NCBI GenBank assembly: GCA_958510875.1
Contig: OY294068.1
Coordinates: 190,736,315-190,800,314 of the forward strand
DNA length: 64,000 nt
DNA from: Endomychus coccineus
Lineage: Eukaryota; Arthropoda; Insecta; Coleoptera; Endomychidae
Reading direction: 5' to 3'
Every line of letters starts with the position of its first letter. Position 1 is the stretch's first letter. Below are positions 1-11,400 of this stretch, in pieces. The notes under the pieces were generated by a model. It was not told where the DNA came from and did not search any database. It saw only the letters and a list, made by a program, of their open reading frames with translations. Position numbers and translations under genes: made by a program.

Positions 1-925
1 TGAAATAATAAAATCATGTTCTTGAGAGTTTATGTACTCAAATATTATGTCAACATGTTTCTAAGAACATACCCAACTATTTCCAGCGATTGTCCCGATT
101 TTTAACATATTTTGGATTTTTCAAAATTTTATAAGGTATGGAAAATTTTAGATTTTGGTCGACTTCGTCGATTCTAATGAAACTTTGTTGAAATATGTTT
201 TCGATGATGGGAAACTCGATTATAACGTTAGATTTAACGCCTGATGATGATTAAAAATGGTACAATGTTCTTGAACATCATACAGAGACTGACCATAATA
301 AAATTATGTTCTGAAGAACATAAACAACCATTTCCAGTGATTGCTTCTATTTTTTAAATTTTTGGTATTTTCCGAAATTTTAATCGTCGATTTTAATGAA
401 ACTTCATTAAAGTCCCTGATGTTTCTAAAAACATACTTAACAATTTCCGGCGGGTACTTTAATTTTCAAAATTTTTCGGATTTTTTAAAATTTTAAAAGG
501 GGTAGGTATGGAAAATTTTCGATTTTGGTCAACTTCATCGATTGTAATGAAACTATGTTGGAATATATTTTCGATGATGAAAAATTCGATTTAACATCTG
601 ATGGCTATTAACTGCGGTACAATGTTTCGAGGCTCTAAATCTTGCACATCATGCAGACACTGACTGTAATGAAATCATTTTCTGAAGGGCTTATGTACCC
701 AAAGATTATAACAACATGCAAAACATTTACCATCGGCTGCTTTGATTTTCAAATTTATCTGAATTTTTATATGTTTCGTAAGAGAAAATTTAGGTTTTGG
801 TTTAGTTCATTGATTCTAATGAAACTTCGGTAGAGTAAGTTTTCGATGATTCCAAATTCCAAACTAATATTGGTTTTAACATCTAATACTTTATCAACCA
901 CGGTTCAATGTTTCGAGACCCTATC
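1..925. repeat. Diverged tandem repeat, unit about 290 bp (family T1)
   Basis: Recurring blocks begin near 6, 298 and 667. Each starts with a TAATAAAATCATGTTCT-like string and continues through a TATTTCCAGCGATTG-like block, a GGTATGGAAAATTTT block, a GATTCTAATGAAACTT block and a TTTCGATGATG block. The middle unit carries an extra internal partial copy. The same unit occurs twice at 62,140-62,640 with about 287 bp spacing. Short open frames here are not supported as genes. Confidence 0.7.
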
Positions 926-1525
926 AATTAAACAATATTCTCTGCAGCATTTCATGCTTTTTGAGTTTTTTCATTTCATTCTAGTTTCGAACATGTTTAT
1001 GAAACATGTATTCTTGTTCAAGGAAACCTTTTTAATCAAGCCGATTTATCAATTGTCTTTGTTTTGGCTTTATTACTGAATCAATGTTCTAATTTGGATT
1101 GAGGTTTAAATACAATATTCAATCCAAAATACTTCATGAATATACAGCTACTGCTCTATGTCCTATACGTTATTAAACACCGTGTATAGATGAGGAAAAT
1201 TGCAGATGCACTTATTTTAAAAGTATCACACTTGCGTTTATTCTCGTAAGAGTAAATGAGTTAAATCGATATTCATCTATTCTTTATGTATATAATTATG
1301 AGAAACCTAGTCATAAAAAGCAAAAATTCTTGATAATACGTTTTCCAATCCGGGAGGCAGTGAAATTGAATCGATCGCCATAGAACTAGATCGAATAACT
1401 TAAGCTCAGGTTTTCATATTACGTTGCAAATTATTTTAGCCCCTATCCTTATAATAGCTTCATTAAAAACTTGTATCCGGGTGAGCTTTTTCTAATTATA
1501 ACTCAAGCTAAAACAACTTAATTTG
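926..1525. other. AT-rich spacer, nothing recognised
   Basis: AT-rich sequence without a recognisable gene, repeat or RNA. Confidence 0.4.
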
Positions 1526-1531
1526 GTATAC

Positions 1532-1742
1532 CTGCTTGAAAAAAATACAAATTAATTTCTTTAAATAATTTGACATCTACGCAAAATCGTTCGCTCTCTC
1601 TGTATATTTTATGCAGATATTCGAGAACACTTTCACCCTCGATCGTTCTGAGGAAGATATAAAAGTAGACGCCAATGAGATGCTCGGGCGTTTCTTCTTG
1701 AAAGAGAGTGCGTAAGAGAGTGATGACTAAATGCACCTGCTG
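1532..1742 (-). CDS. Possible internal exon of an unidentified protein
   Basis: An uninterrupted frame of about 70 codons is bounded on the minus strand by a CAG acceptor-like site near 1,742 and a GCAG|GTATAC donor-like site near 1,532. The residues are of balanced composition (for example ETPEHLIGVYFYIFLRTIE and VLEYLHKIYRESERFCVD), unlike the low-complexity frames typical of the AT-rich spacers. I do not recognise the family. No flanking exon was found, so it may be a lone exon of a host gene, part of an unrecognised transposon, or chance. Confidence 0.3.
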
Positions 1743-2132
1743 ATATAAATATTGGACCGTACAATTAATTGTAAATATATAAGGTTGAATGGTCCAATTT
1801 TATATTCTGACCTGTCCTGCTTCTTCCTGATGGAGCAGGTGCAGCTCCTTGGTTTTACATTTCCACCTGATCACCATCGACATTCTAATATAATGGAATG
1901 TACGTACAGATACACCCAGAACAAACATAAAAACGCTAATTTTAAAATGAGTTATACACATTGTTCATTTTTGGGAATCTAACAAATAGTGAAGTTTCTC
2001 TCTTTTCTCCTGAACGAAGAATCACACTCTTGGTGGTGATTTGGTTGGAAAAAGTTTTGTATCAAAGCACTAGTGCGGAATTAAATGCATAATATGAAGG
2101 AACAAAATAAAATTTATTGAAATCATGATATA

Positions 2133-2531
2133 CAGGGTTCTGCAAAATGAATGACCCAATTACAACAGGTTATAAAAATTCATTAACATGAATAATAAAA
2201 CGAATTAATACTTATTTTGGAACTAGAAAGATGGTAGTTTTTATGATTTGAATATAGTGCTTCGTAAATGATCGCCATTGTTCTTAATGCATTCCTCTTA
2301 CTGATTAACAAATTTTTGCATAACATTTTGTAGAACATGACGTGGAATAGCATTAATTTCATTTCTAATGTTTAATTTCAAATCTCTTAAATTTCTGGGT
2401 TTATACAGATTACGTTTTCAGTAGCCCCAAAGAAAATAATTCGAAGCTGCAAAATCTGATATCGTATCATTTCTTGAAATGAGTCTGTGTGGAAATGATT
2501 CTCTTAGAATGGCTATGCTTATTCTCGCCGT
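2133..2531 (-). pseudogene. Mariner-like transposase, C-terminal part (M1)
   Basis: The minus strand reads ARISIAILRESFPHRLIS, then an SDFAASNYFLWGY block that matches the third catalytic region of the insect mariner/IS630-like transposases (usual form SPDLTPCDFFLWGY). Here the region is altered and the third Asp is not in its usual context. It continues through KPRNLRDLKLNIRNEINAI with a stop codon after GY. The end is marked by CAGGGTTCTGCAAAATGA at 2,133, preceded by TA, typical of the terminal repeat and TA target site of the family. It is the downstream half of the gene whose upstream half lies at 3,080-3,650, separated by a LINE. Clearly non-functional. Confidence 0.7.
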
Positions 2532-3073
2532 ATGACTTTCTCGCGTCTTGCTGAAACTAGTAATGTCCTATTTCTTCTTCAATTTGAGATAAAAAGAATC
2601 TCTGCTGTAACAAAATGGCTACGAGCAGAGCACCGTGATTATTGGAGGGAACTGCCCCGTAAGTCGCACTCCAAACGACTTCTTGGAGATATCCAGCAGC
2701 ACCGAGTGAAACATCTACTAACGTTCAGCAGAAATACGGAATCTTGTTGCATTCCTGACCGGACACGCCGAATGCAACAAACATCTCTGCACGATGGGTC
2801 TGGTACATCAGCCCACATGCAAGAGTTAAGGCATGAAACAAGACCCCTACATCAGGCTACTGATTTCAAAGCATACACTGGACTGATGAGGATATATGTG
2901 AGTGCACGATAAGGATACTATTTACCGCAGTGCAGTGGTGCTCTCCCTGAAGGAAGGAGAAACTACCTTACGGGGGAGGGGTCTTAGTCGGTGAAAATCC
3001 GGCACACCCGAAGGCACAAGCCCCTGAGTCGTCTATGCAAGATTTCTTCTCCTCTACGCACAAAAAAAAAAAC
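2532..3073 (+). mobile_element. 5'-truncated RNase H-type LINE 3' end with poly(A), inserted in M1
   Basis: The plus strand encodes the extreme C-terminus of a non-LTR polyprotein: WLRAEHRDYWRELPRKSHSK, LLTFSRN and, after a frameshift, FLTGHAECNKHLCTMGLV followed by the remains of the CxxC-type zinc motif. This arrangement follows the RNase H domain in I/Outcast/LOA-like LINEs. A GC-rich 3' UTR follows, ending in a poly(A) run at about 3,061-3,073. The same UTR occurs at 46,300-46,530. The element interrupts the M1 transposase frame on both sides, so it inserted later. Frameshifted and dead. Confidence 0.7.
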
Positions 3074-3075
3074 GG

Positions 3076-3655
3076 TTACCGCCTGACGATCGTCTTCAAT
3101 AAAATAAGGCTCAATTATTCTGAACGTTGGAATGGCACATCATTCAGTTCCTTCAGAGCAATGTAAAGGTCGCTGATGAATTTCTCGAGGATTTTCTTGA
3201 GCCCAATAACGGCAAATTTGCTTATTTACATCGCCGTTGAGATAAAAATATGAGTTGTCACTCACGGAAAGGTTATTTTCGATACATTAGTGATTATCAT
3301 GAATCAGACGAAAAAATTCAAGTCTGTTAATCTTATCACGATCATTTATTTCCTGAGCTATTGTTATCTTATATGAATGCAAATTTAAGACGGAAGCATG
3401 TTTAAAAGCGTTTTTTTGGCTATAGCATTATGTGCATTACTTACTCTTTCTTTGGTACGTTCATTGCGGGCAGTTCTTGGTCTTACACCTTACTTTTTGT
3501 CTACAATAGATCCCAGTTGTCTCCATTTATTGAGCAAATCTAAAATAGTCTTACGATAGGGATAGCGATATGAGATTATACATTTTAGATTAGGGGTCTT
3601 GTTCCTACCGCCTTAAAGGGCCATTAAAATCATCTCTCAGTACTGTTATGTTGGT
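3076..3655 (-). pseudogene. Mariner-like transposase, N-terminal and middle part (M1)
   Basis: On the minus strand LLNKWRQLGSIVDKK and RPRTARNERTKERV match the helix-turn-helix linker of insect mariner-like transposases. Further on come NRLEFFRLI, SYFYLNGDVNKQICRYWA and RPLHCSEG, the region of the first catalytic Asp (usual form SDEAHFHLNGYVN), and then FRIIEPYFIEDDRQAVT, which in the family directly precedes the second catalytic block. The frame stops exactly at the LINE poly(A); about 45 residues around the second Asp are missing before the gene resumes at 2,531. Stops and frameshifts are present. Confidence 0.7.
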
Positions 3656-3664
3656 GAGTTTTAG

Positions 3665-4215
3665 ATCTCTTAGTCACATTGTATGTAGCGAAATAACTGC
3701 TCTTGCGGAGGAGTGTAGCAGTGGGCAAATGTATCGGAGTTTCTTCTGATTCATTACAGATTCTGCATGTCCCATCATTCATCAGGCCAATTTCTGGCAA
3801 TGTTTAATTTCGCCATAAATTCTTTCATGAATTCAAGGTTAACTCTCATTGCCCTTATGATTTCAAGACTCAATTTTCCCTATGTTGATCTAGTACACCC
3901 TCCTGGTCTAGAAGGGAACTCCAGTTTTTGGTATTGAGCTACTAAACTTCTGCTATGAGGATTTCTTGTAGTGTATGTTCTTATACCGGTAATATCGTAG
4001 AAATTTCAATTCCCTAGCGTGCAAGGGCGTTCATTTCCCTTAATACGTATATCTCCTCGGACTAAATGGAGGAAGAGTCTGTTCTGCACTCCTTAGGTTT
4101 TCAGTTTGGTTCAGCAGGTAGGAACCAAATTAGAGCTGATGATGTTTAAGCTCAACTCTTTAATGGAAGCTTGACTAGCAGCCTTCTGCTTTTTGTATCC
4201 AGCAGTATTACCTTC
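3665..4215 (-). pseudogene. RNase H-type LINE fragment: RNase H and zinc-finger tail
   Basis: Minus-strand reading gives SQASIKELSLNIISSNLV, corresponding to the DSQAAIKAL active-site segment, then VRGDIRIKGNER, matching the WVPGHxGIxGNExAD segment of RNase H, then after a degenerate stretch GLMNDGTCRICNESEETPIH, the C-terminal CxxC...H zinc motif of this LINE group. Several stops and frameshifts. No poly(A) tail was seen, and it abuts the N-terminus of M1. Confidence 0.65.
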
Positions 4216-5590
4216 TAATGTTCTGGAATCATAGGCATTATATCAGACCACTCCTTCTCATTCATCTTTGTTGACAAGGTGTATTTTTCCCATGAGTATT
4301 AAGTGTTCCATCTTTGGTGAGTTTTTATGCTTTCACGGAATTTTTATACTCCCCTGAAATTTTTCTTTGCTTATATTAAGCATATTATTTCTCGCAGTCC
4401 TTTGTATAGCTATATGGACAGAGGGAGTATTTCTTCTATATATATATGATCCCTCCAATTCAACAAAGTCGACAAAGTCGTCTCTCATGATTCGACCTGT
4501 TTCCCTCAAAAAGGAATAGTTAGTTATAGTACTGACAACCGTATCGATCGAGTACAATTATTAATGAACATTGAACCGAAATTTCAAAGAACAATAATTA
4601 TGATTTAGATGAAAACGTTAATATAGTGTTTGCTTTCAGTTCAAAATTCTATTTATATTTAATACTAAACCGCCAACATGTTTCTAAGGATACTCTACAA
4701 TTAAATTTTAACCTAACATTATGAACTGACGAATTTTCAAGAAATACTACATAATTCTATACTTTTAAGTCATTATAGAAAATTATGAAGTAGCTGAAAT
4801 AATAAAAGGATTTTCAGAAAATTAAAAACAGCGGGATCCGACCAAGCACTTATAGAAGTTCGATTTAAATTCATAAATTGCCTATTTAATATACCTAAAA
4901 CTGAAAATGCTCATCAACCTTCTCTCAGTGGTAATATAATTTCATGAATTATTATCCACCTTAATAGATACAAAATTAAGTATGCATGGACGATGTTGTC
5001 CGTAACCAAAACGCTTTGTCAGTTATCGAATGATGCATACTATGGATTTGTATAAAATTCAACAGGATAGCGTGTAGAGCTTAATAAGAGCGTATAATTT
5101 GAAGATACGAAAAACGATTATTCATAATGGAAATTATCATCATTATTATTAATCTTAGGATTATCAATATCAAGCATGTTAGTAGTTCACAATGAACATA
5201 TAAATGACAATTGATAATGCTCGGGAACTACCGAAGAAGAATTTGAAGCTTCAGGAAGCACAAATTCATTCAAATACATTCGACTCGTTAATAGTTATGT
5301 GAATTTCATACAACAGTAATCAATTATTTTCTTATTAAACAAAAGTATGAACAAAGGATTATATGGTATTGAGTGAATGGTGGTTACTATGGTGGCAGGG
5401 AGCTGGCTCTCGCACAAAATGGCCAACTATACCCCACTGCGTAACCAGTAACCAACACCCGATATGCGACGAAGTCTACATGCAAACATCACCTCATACT
5501 TCAGTACACATTAGGATCATGCTGCGTCAGCATGCATGTGAGCTCCTAGTTTTATTGTGATTGCTGAAGACGACGTAGGTTTTTACCCTG
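4216..5590. other. AT-rich spacer, nothing recognised
   Basis: Only short, low-complexity open frames. No domain, RNA or clear repeat was seen. Confidence 0.4.
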
Positions 5591-6218
5591 GGTTTTTTGG
5601 GTGACCTCTCAACGTCCATAATTGAAGGTTGGCAGTATCTTTAAATCAACGCTCCCAACATACTTTATGCCCGGAGAAAAGTCAATATCACCGATACTAC
5701 TGGTTTATCTACTGTAATCCCTTGAGAAAGATGGATACATACTGATGGCAACGCTAAACGTCCAGGGAAACTTGGCAATTTCCCTTGCAGTGCGGTTCAA
5801 GTCAGATTCCTTGAAATCAGCAACAGAGGATATAATGGGAACTGGTAGGTGATAGAGCGTTGGTTCAGAAAATTTCTCAAACTGTATAAAGATGCATCAT
5901 AGTGGTTGTTGATAGGTTGTAAATGAAACTTTTACTTTTCCTCGCACTTCCTGCCGTAGCAAATACAACTACATACTTATCGATGAGTCTAAAAAACCCT
6001 ATGAATATCCAAAACCGTTTGTATGAAAACTGTCCCTTCAATATCTCAGGTCACAGGTTGGATTTCAAAATTCGGATTCCGTCAGATGGTGGATATCTTC
6101 TGGTCCTCTCTATGTTCGGCATTTCATCGGAATCGATTGAGGTTCAGTAGGTCAATTTTTGGGACAAACTTTTGCCATTTGAGTCGACTTCGAAGGGAGC
6201 TTCGTTCGTTACCCTAGA
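5591..6218. other. Higher-GC stretch with short unidentified frames
   Basis: Composition is richer in G and C than the flanks. Short frames on both strands (for example VADFKESDLNRTAREIAKF on the minus strand near 5,760) look protein-like, but I cannot assign a family or link them into one gene. Possibly the decayed body of an unidentified element continuing into the tandem duplication. Confidence 0.3.
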
Positions 6219-6640
6219 CACCTCAGGAACTGTTTTTTTTCAAACATTGAATAAATCAGTTTATTTTTGTATCACGAGCGTGGACATAAACAACCACAAC
6301 AAAGGTGAGATTATTCTTTATGAGGAACCAGCTTCTGTATTTTTTCACATTCTATTAAGAATCTCATCCTTTCACCGCTTTTGGGTTCCCATTCTGTGCA
6401 CTGTCGAAAGCCTAGATATCCTAGTCACCTCAGGAACTGTCTTTTTTCAAACATTGAATAAATCAGTTTATTTTTGTATCATGAGCGTGGACAGAAACAA
6501 CTACAACAAAGGTGAGATTATTCTTTATGAGGAACCAGCTTCTGTATTTTTTCACATTCTATCAGGAATCTCATCCTTTCACCGCTTTTGGGTTCCCATT
6601 CTGTGCACTGTCGAAAGCCTAAGCATTCACAGTAAGGCTC
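6219..6640. repeat. Tandem duplication of a 207-bp unit
   Basis: Copy 1 is about 6,219-6,425 and copy 2 about 6,426-6,632; they differ at only a handful of bases, so the duplication is recent. The period of 207 bp is 69 codons, so the plus-strand frame 6,172-6,669 is kept through both copies and encodes two near-identical 69-residue repeats starting TSGTVFFQTLNKSVYF. No known domain is recognised, and it is unclear which strand, if any, is coding. Confidence 0.85.
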
Positions 6641-8180
6641 AAGGATTGTCTCAATCACCTAAAAGCTGATAGAAAATGGAGCTGTACAAATGCGAAGCTT
6701 CTGATGGGATTTGATCATTGATGAAGTAAGATCTTGATATGAATATTCCCTTTCGCATTTTGCAAAACATAATGCATTATCATGTCCGAATGTCTTTCCA
6801 AGCATGATCACTTTTCCCAGTAAACTCTATCATAGACTACGTTGTACGACAATGAAATATTCTATCAATTCCGAGTAATAATATGTCTCAATACAAATTG
6901 CTGTAATAAATAAATTCAAAATTATTATTTGAACGCGGAATTAAACTCTATAATTCACAAATCTATAGTTGTTGAAACCTAACAGGGTGGGCAACGGTCA
7001 GTGTCTCGTGACCAACCCGTGCCTGACAGGTGCTTTCACCTGCCTCGCTGTCTGCTTTAACAGCTTCTACAGAAATACTACACGACCGTTAATTTCCGTG
7101 CATTTCTGGATCATCTCAAGATTCACGAGGTTGATTTGAACAAACTCTAAATTGCCCCTCTTCTGTATTTTGCAGTATCTCTCATCACATTTTATAGCAG
7201 AAAAAATAGATGATAGTTTTAAAAAGGTTCCACCAAATGCATAACGGAAAATACTAGTCTAGAGGTACAGTTTAAAATGTCTTAACCCATAATTCGTACT
7301 GATTGTAAATTTAATAAGTTGCCAATATTAATTCGACACACTTCGTCATCTTAAGAACGGTGCATTTTCAGTTGGTACTATTATAATATCGTTTTAAAAC
7401 TAGGTGAGTGTGTATTTTTATAAATTTTTGCACTCTTCTATATCATTTTTTCTCGTGAGTTTGGCAATATTTCTCAAAAATAAACTGTTGTAGACTCGTT
7501 TTTGTTTGTGAGCTGGTTTTAAGTCAACGTTTTGAGGGATTAGAGATCGAAGCAACATGAATTAGCACAATATATTACTTGATTTCGGAAAGATCGCTCG
7601 GAGAAACGACCATATGTTTACATAATAAACAGTCGGATGGCATGAAATGATGGAAATACGAAGAGTTGACACAAAGCTCAGAAGAGACTCAATAAAGTTG
7701 AAACAGCTGCCAACTCGTAGCAAGTTTGTATACACCATTTTGTGATTTAAGTTCTACTTGATAAAATTTGTTGTGATGTATCTCTTCATCAATGAATATA
7801 TTCTTTGTGATTTAATATTCTTCGAGATGTCAATGAAGGACTACCTTTTATTTTTTACTTAAAAGAAAACTCCATTATGTTCTCCTCGGCGCAATATCGA
7901 CACTAAATACCCGAAATTTCGGCAATCGTCACACTTTTCATGTGGAAAAGGTAGGAAAAGGTAGTCGTTTATTCAAAGGAATATGAAGTGCTCCGGATTC
8001 AGTTTGGAGGGTGATCTATTGGTCAGACCATCATTAGTACCATTGTACATCGTTTCTCCTGAAAGATCCAGAGAAACTGATCGATATGCATGTCTGGGAT
8101 GGAACTCTTATCAGAAACCCCGCCCATCGTAACCAATATGCCTAACAAACCGAATCAAGAAATTCCGTAACGAAAAATAA
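6641..8180. other. Spacer, mostly unassigned
   Basis: A GC-richer patch at about 6,980-7,160 reads NLEFVQINL on the minus strand, vaguely like the start of a LINE endonuclease, but the alignment does not continue. No helicase motifs were found between 7,200 and 8,180, so the upstream part of the Helitron gene is not detectable. Confidence 0.35.
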
Positions 8181-9103
8181 CAGGAACTCGTTTATGTTGT
8201 GCTTTCTCGGGTGACTAATATTGAAAAATTGTATATCACGACAAAAAACGATAATTCTACATTCAAGCTTTATAATAATCGAAGGCAAGCTGCATCGACT
8301 GCATCTTTGTTGCAAGAATTCAAAAGACTGCCTTTAAATAGTGTTCAGACGACAGCTCAAAGTGTCTTAGATTTCCTTAGTAATAGAAATGGCATTTCAA
8401 GAATGACTTTCAATTGCCAAAGTCTGAATAGTCACAAATACGATTTAGAAGATTCAGTTACGAGACAAACAAATGTGTTACTTCTTACCGAATCTTGCAT
8501 GGCGCATGATAATCCGATTGAAATACCTAATTTCAATTGTATTGTTCAATTCAAACGAGATACTGTTCCAAAAGGTGGGGTAGCTATTTACCAAAATAAT
8601 AATAATGTAACTAATATTATGACTCCGAATATTGAAATAAATATTGCACACGTTAGCGATGTTAATGTTAGGCGCTCATTTTTTGGAGATATTTGTGAGT
8701 GCTTATGCAAACTTAGACATGGCCTACACATAGTCATGGTAGCAATTTACGTTTCTCCGAATCCAAAATTGGACGAGGTAGAGCATTTTATTCATCGCAC
8801 TTTACTGGAGTACACTGGAGAAGAGAAGGGTCGAAAATACTTGGTACAAATGGTAATAAATTTCCACTTATCTTGGCTGGCGATTTCAACATCAACTTCG
8901 CTGATAAAAAATCAGAGCGGTTGACAACTTTTCTTTCGGAAAAATTGAATTTGAAAATGAATAATGATCCACAAGAATAATCAAAATATGGGGCCACCAT
9001 TGACGCGGTATTTTCCAGATATTTAGAGGATATCAAGTCTCAAACTTATGTCTCTTATTTCAGTTACCATAAGCCTATAGTTCCAATGATAACAAATTCC
9101 TGA
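8181..9103 (+). pseudogene. Helitron helicase C-terminus fused to endonuclease-like domain
   Basis: The frame opens with ELVYVVLSRVTNIEKLYITT, the conserved end of the Pif1-like Helitron helicase (usual YVALSRVTSLEGLYI). It runs into FNCQSLNSHKYDLE, LLLTESCMAHDNPIEIPNF and KGGVAIYQN, the start of the endonuclease/exonuclease/phosphatase-like domain found C-terminally in many insect Helitron proteins. A frameshift near 8,830-8,850 moves the reading to LILAGDFNINFADKKSERL; a stop at 8,978 interrupts it before ATIDAVFSRYLEDIK and SYFSYHKPIVPM, ending at 9,103. A stop at 8,178 lies just upstream. The rest of the helicase and the Rep nuclease are absent. A truncated, dead Helitron copy. Confidence 0.85.
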
Positions 9104-10034
9104 ATAACCTACATGTATTGTAAGATAATAAAAATATTTTAAACGATATTAACTTCTCATTTATTCAATAAAAGAAAAAAAAATGTTTTCTTATCGGTCA
9201 CCACGCTCAAAAAGTGTAACTTGAATTGATATCAAAGAAAAAAAAATACTGCATAAATTAAAAATAAATAAATAATTATAATTGCATAAGTTGAGAAAAA
9301 ATGCTATGCAATAGCTTCACCGCGGCAGTCCCCGAGTGCCACACGTTTTTCTCTTTTATATTATATTATGAGAAATCAATACTGTAATAATTACGGTTCC
9401 TATACCCCGTGTAGGTGAGTCAAGTTAAAAATTTCATGAAGGCTAGCTTAAGTAAATACAAATATCACGCTATATTCAAATGAAGTTTCCGATAATTAGT
9501 AGTTCCCTAGAATTATTATGTGTCTAGTTCCAACCTATACTATTCGGTCTTAAGCACCTTGAGTATGCTGATACCTTTAAGCACTCATTCAGTTGATAAC
9601 ACTTCACGGTGTAACCTTGAGATGCACCTGTACGTGCCGTAACTTCCACCTGTAGCCCTTATTAGTTAGTCTGTTTCCTTAGAGTGACCGACAACCCTTG
9701 AATGGAAGGAAGGGAGTATGGCGTGTGGCATCAGATGACTACTACCGAAGAATCTCTCGAATAATAAACTTAGAGTACATTTTTATTTGATTTATCAATT
9801 ATTTGATATTATTCGTTTGTTCAAAATATTTGTTTCAACCACATACAGTGTAAAATGTGGATACTATTTAAGTACTTTTCGGAAATAACATTTAAACACA
9901 TGAACTTCATATACTACAACCAGTAGTAGTGGTTTTTTCTTGGTAATATACAGGATATTTACACAAGTGAATGATATATAGATAAAAATAAATATAAATA
10001 GTAACAGAATGGATTTAATATACAAATATAAATT
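9104..10034. other. AT-rich spacer, nothing recognised
   Basis: No gene or known repeat was seen. A GC-richer patch at 9,590-9,740 has no assignable identity. Confidence 0.4.
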
Positions 10035-10690
10035 ATTATTACATTTAATCTTTCGGGTAATTGGTCACATTACATATGTCAACTATATTTTTGTCTTTAC
10101 GTACGTTTCGTTCTCACGACCATCATCAGATTACGTTTGAGAACTAAGTAACATCAACTGAAGATCGGGATTCTTAAAAATATTCGTACTAAGTACCTAG
10201 CATATTCACCACATTAATGTCAATTGAAAATGCCTACGCCGCAACTACGTACGTGATAATTGAAATTGTAATACATCAATGGGTAAAATATATGAATATA
10301 TATAAGAAACTCACTACACAGTAATGTTCCTATAGGTGAACACGTCATATCTCGCGGTCGAGGCAAAATAGTCTGACAACAAAAAGCCCTTTGTGCCAAG
10401 AAGGTACAATATTAAACATATGTGTTTGAGATTTTAAGACTACGAAAAAGAAAGTATTCGCTGTACCAATATTAATGATTCATTGTATCAGTTTTCTACA
10501 GAATAAAATCAATGTTAAACATTATACAGAAGTACATAGAAATTTGCAAGTGTTTAATAATTTAAATTTGTATGAATTTGAATTGATGATTGTACATTGG
10601 CTCTATGATTTATCGACTTAGCATCTCGTTTTATAGGAACCATCTCCAAAATTTTCAGAACTCCCTATATATTCTTTTTTGTGAATATTG
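10035..10690 (-). mobile_element. Hammerhead-bearing repeat copy A1
   Basis: Read on the minus strand from about 10,690, this copy shares a body with A2 (10,740-11,400) and A4 (50,850-51,334): an AAATCATAGAGC-like block, a block near ATACAAATTTAA, a TTGTTGTCAGACT block shared with A2, and a TACTGTGTAGT block, ending in a hammerhead motif at 10,094-10,137 followed by TAATGTGACC. It lies head-to-head with A2. No protein or terminal repeats were identified. It could be a retrozyme-like non-autonomous element or a non-coding part of a PLE. Confidence 0.65.
10094..10137 (-). ncRNA. Degenerate hammerhead ribozyme motif (A1)
   Basis: The core CTGATGA and GAAACGTACGTA are intact, but stem II has a G-A mismatch (GGTC against GAAC) and the inner stem I is broken (GTAAT against AAGAC). 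It is recognisable as a fossil of the A-family hammerhead and probably weak or inactive. Confidence 0.65.
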
Positions 10691-10739
10691 TTCAGAGATA
10701 CCTATATAAGTCCCATCGCCATCCAAACAATTCAATTTA

Positions 10740-11400
10740 TATACAAAATTTTAATATATAAAACAAATGTATGACCATAAGTAGAGTACCTACTAAAAAC
10801 AAAACTTAAGAAAACTATACCGCCCTCGCTAAGCATTGTTGTCATTATAACCATTAGTTTGATCACAAAAATGTTAATATTTTTGAAAAAAAAAACAATT
10901 ATAATGAAGGATCTATCCTGGCGATGATTCACATGGAAGGTGGCAATGATTCTCTAAATCATGGAACCGATGTACAATCAGTGAGTCGAATTTATACAAA
11001 TTTAATCTATTAAACAATTGCAAGTCTCTACGTATTTCTGGCAATGGCACAGCGAAGAGCTTTTCTATTGAAGTCACTAACATTCAAACTAGGTGTTTAA
11101 CATACTTGACGCAAAGGGAGTTTTGTTGTCAGACTGTTTTTCTTCGTCCTCGAGATATAACATCTTCAACTATAGAAACATCACTGTGTAGTAGTTTACA
11201 CATTAATGTGTATAATATACATTCTTTTTTGTTCCTTTCGTTGAGCCTCACTTGATGTGAATTAGTTTTCCAACGATGATGGTTGTGGGACCGAAACGTA
11301 CGTAAAATGTGACCTATTCCCCAAGAATTTACATACGAGTACAAATCATACCTGGATCAAGAATCCTTATTATAATATTAATTATCATAATATGAATTCA
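10740..11400 (+). mobile_element. Hammerhead-bearing repeat copy A2
   Basis: Plus-strand copy of the A family. It includes GATGATTCACATGG near 10,924 (shared with 50 kb), TTGTTGTCAGACTG, the hammerhead remnant at 11,270-11,305, the GTGACCTATTCCC block after it, and a tail CATACCTGGATCAAGAATCC that is also found at 52,250-52,280 next to copy A4. Frames of 60-70 codons inside it are not conserved between copies beyond DNA similarity. Confidence 0.65.
11266..11312 (+). ncRNA. Decayed hammerhead motif (A2)
   Basis: The region reads ACGATGATGG, then a GTTGTGGGAC stem II, then CGAAACGTACGTA. C3/U4 of the catalytic core are lost and stem I is largely gone. It is kept here because it belongs to the same family. 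Confidence 0.5.

Noticed and set aside
6980..7160. Possible LINE endonuclease start on the minus strand (NLEFVQINL)
   Set aside because: The similarity does not extend beyond one short block.
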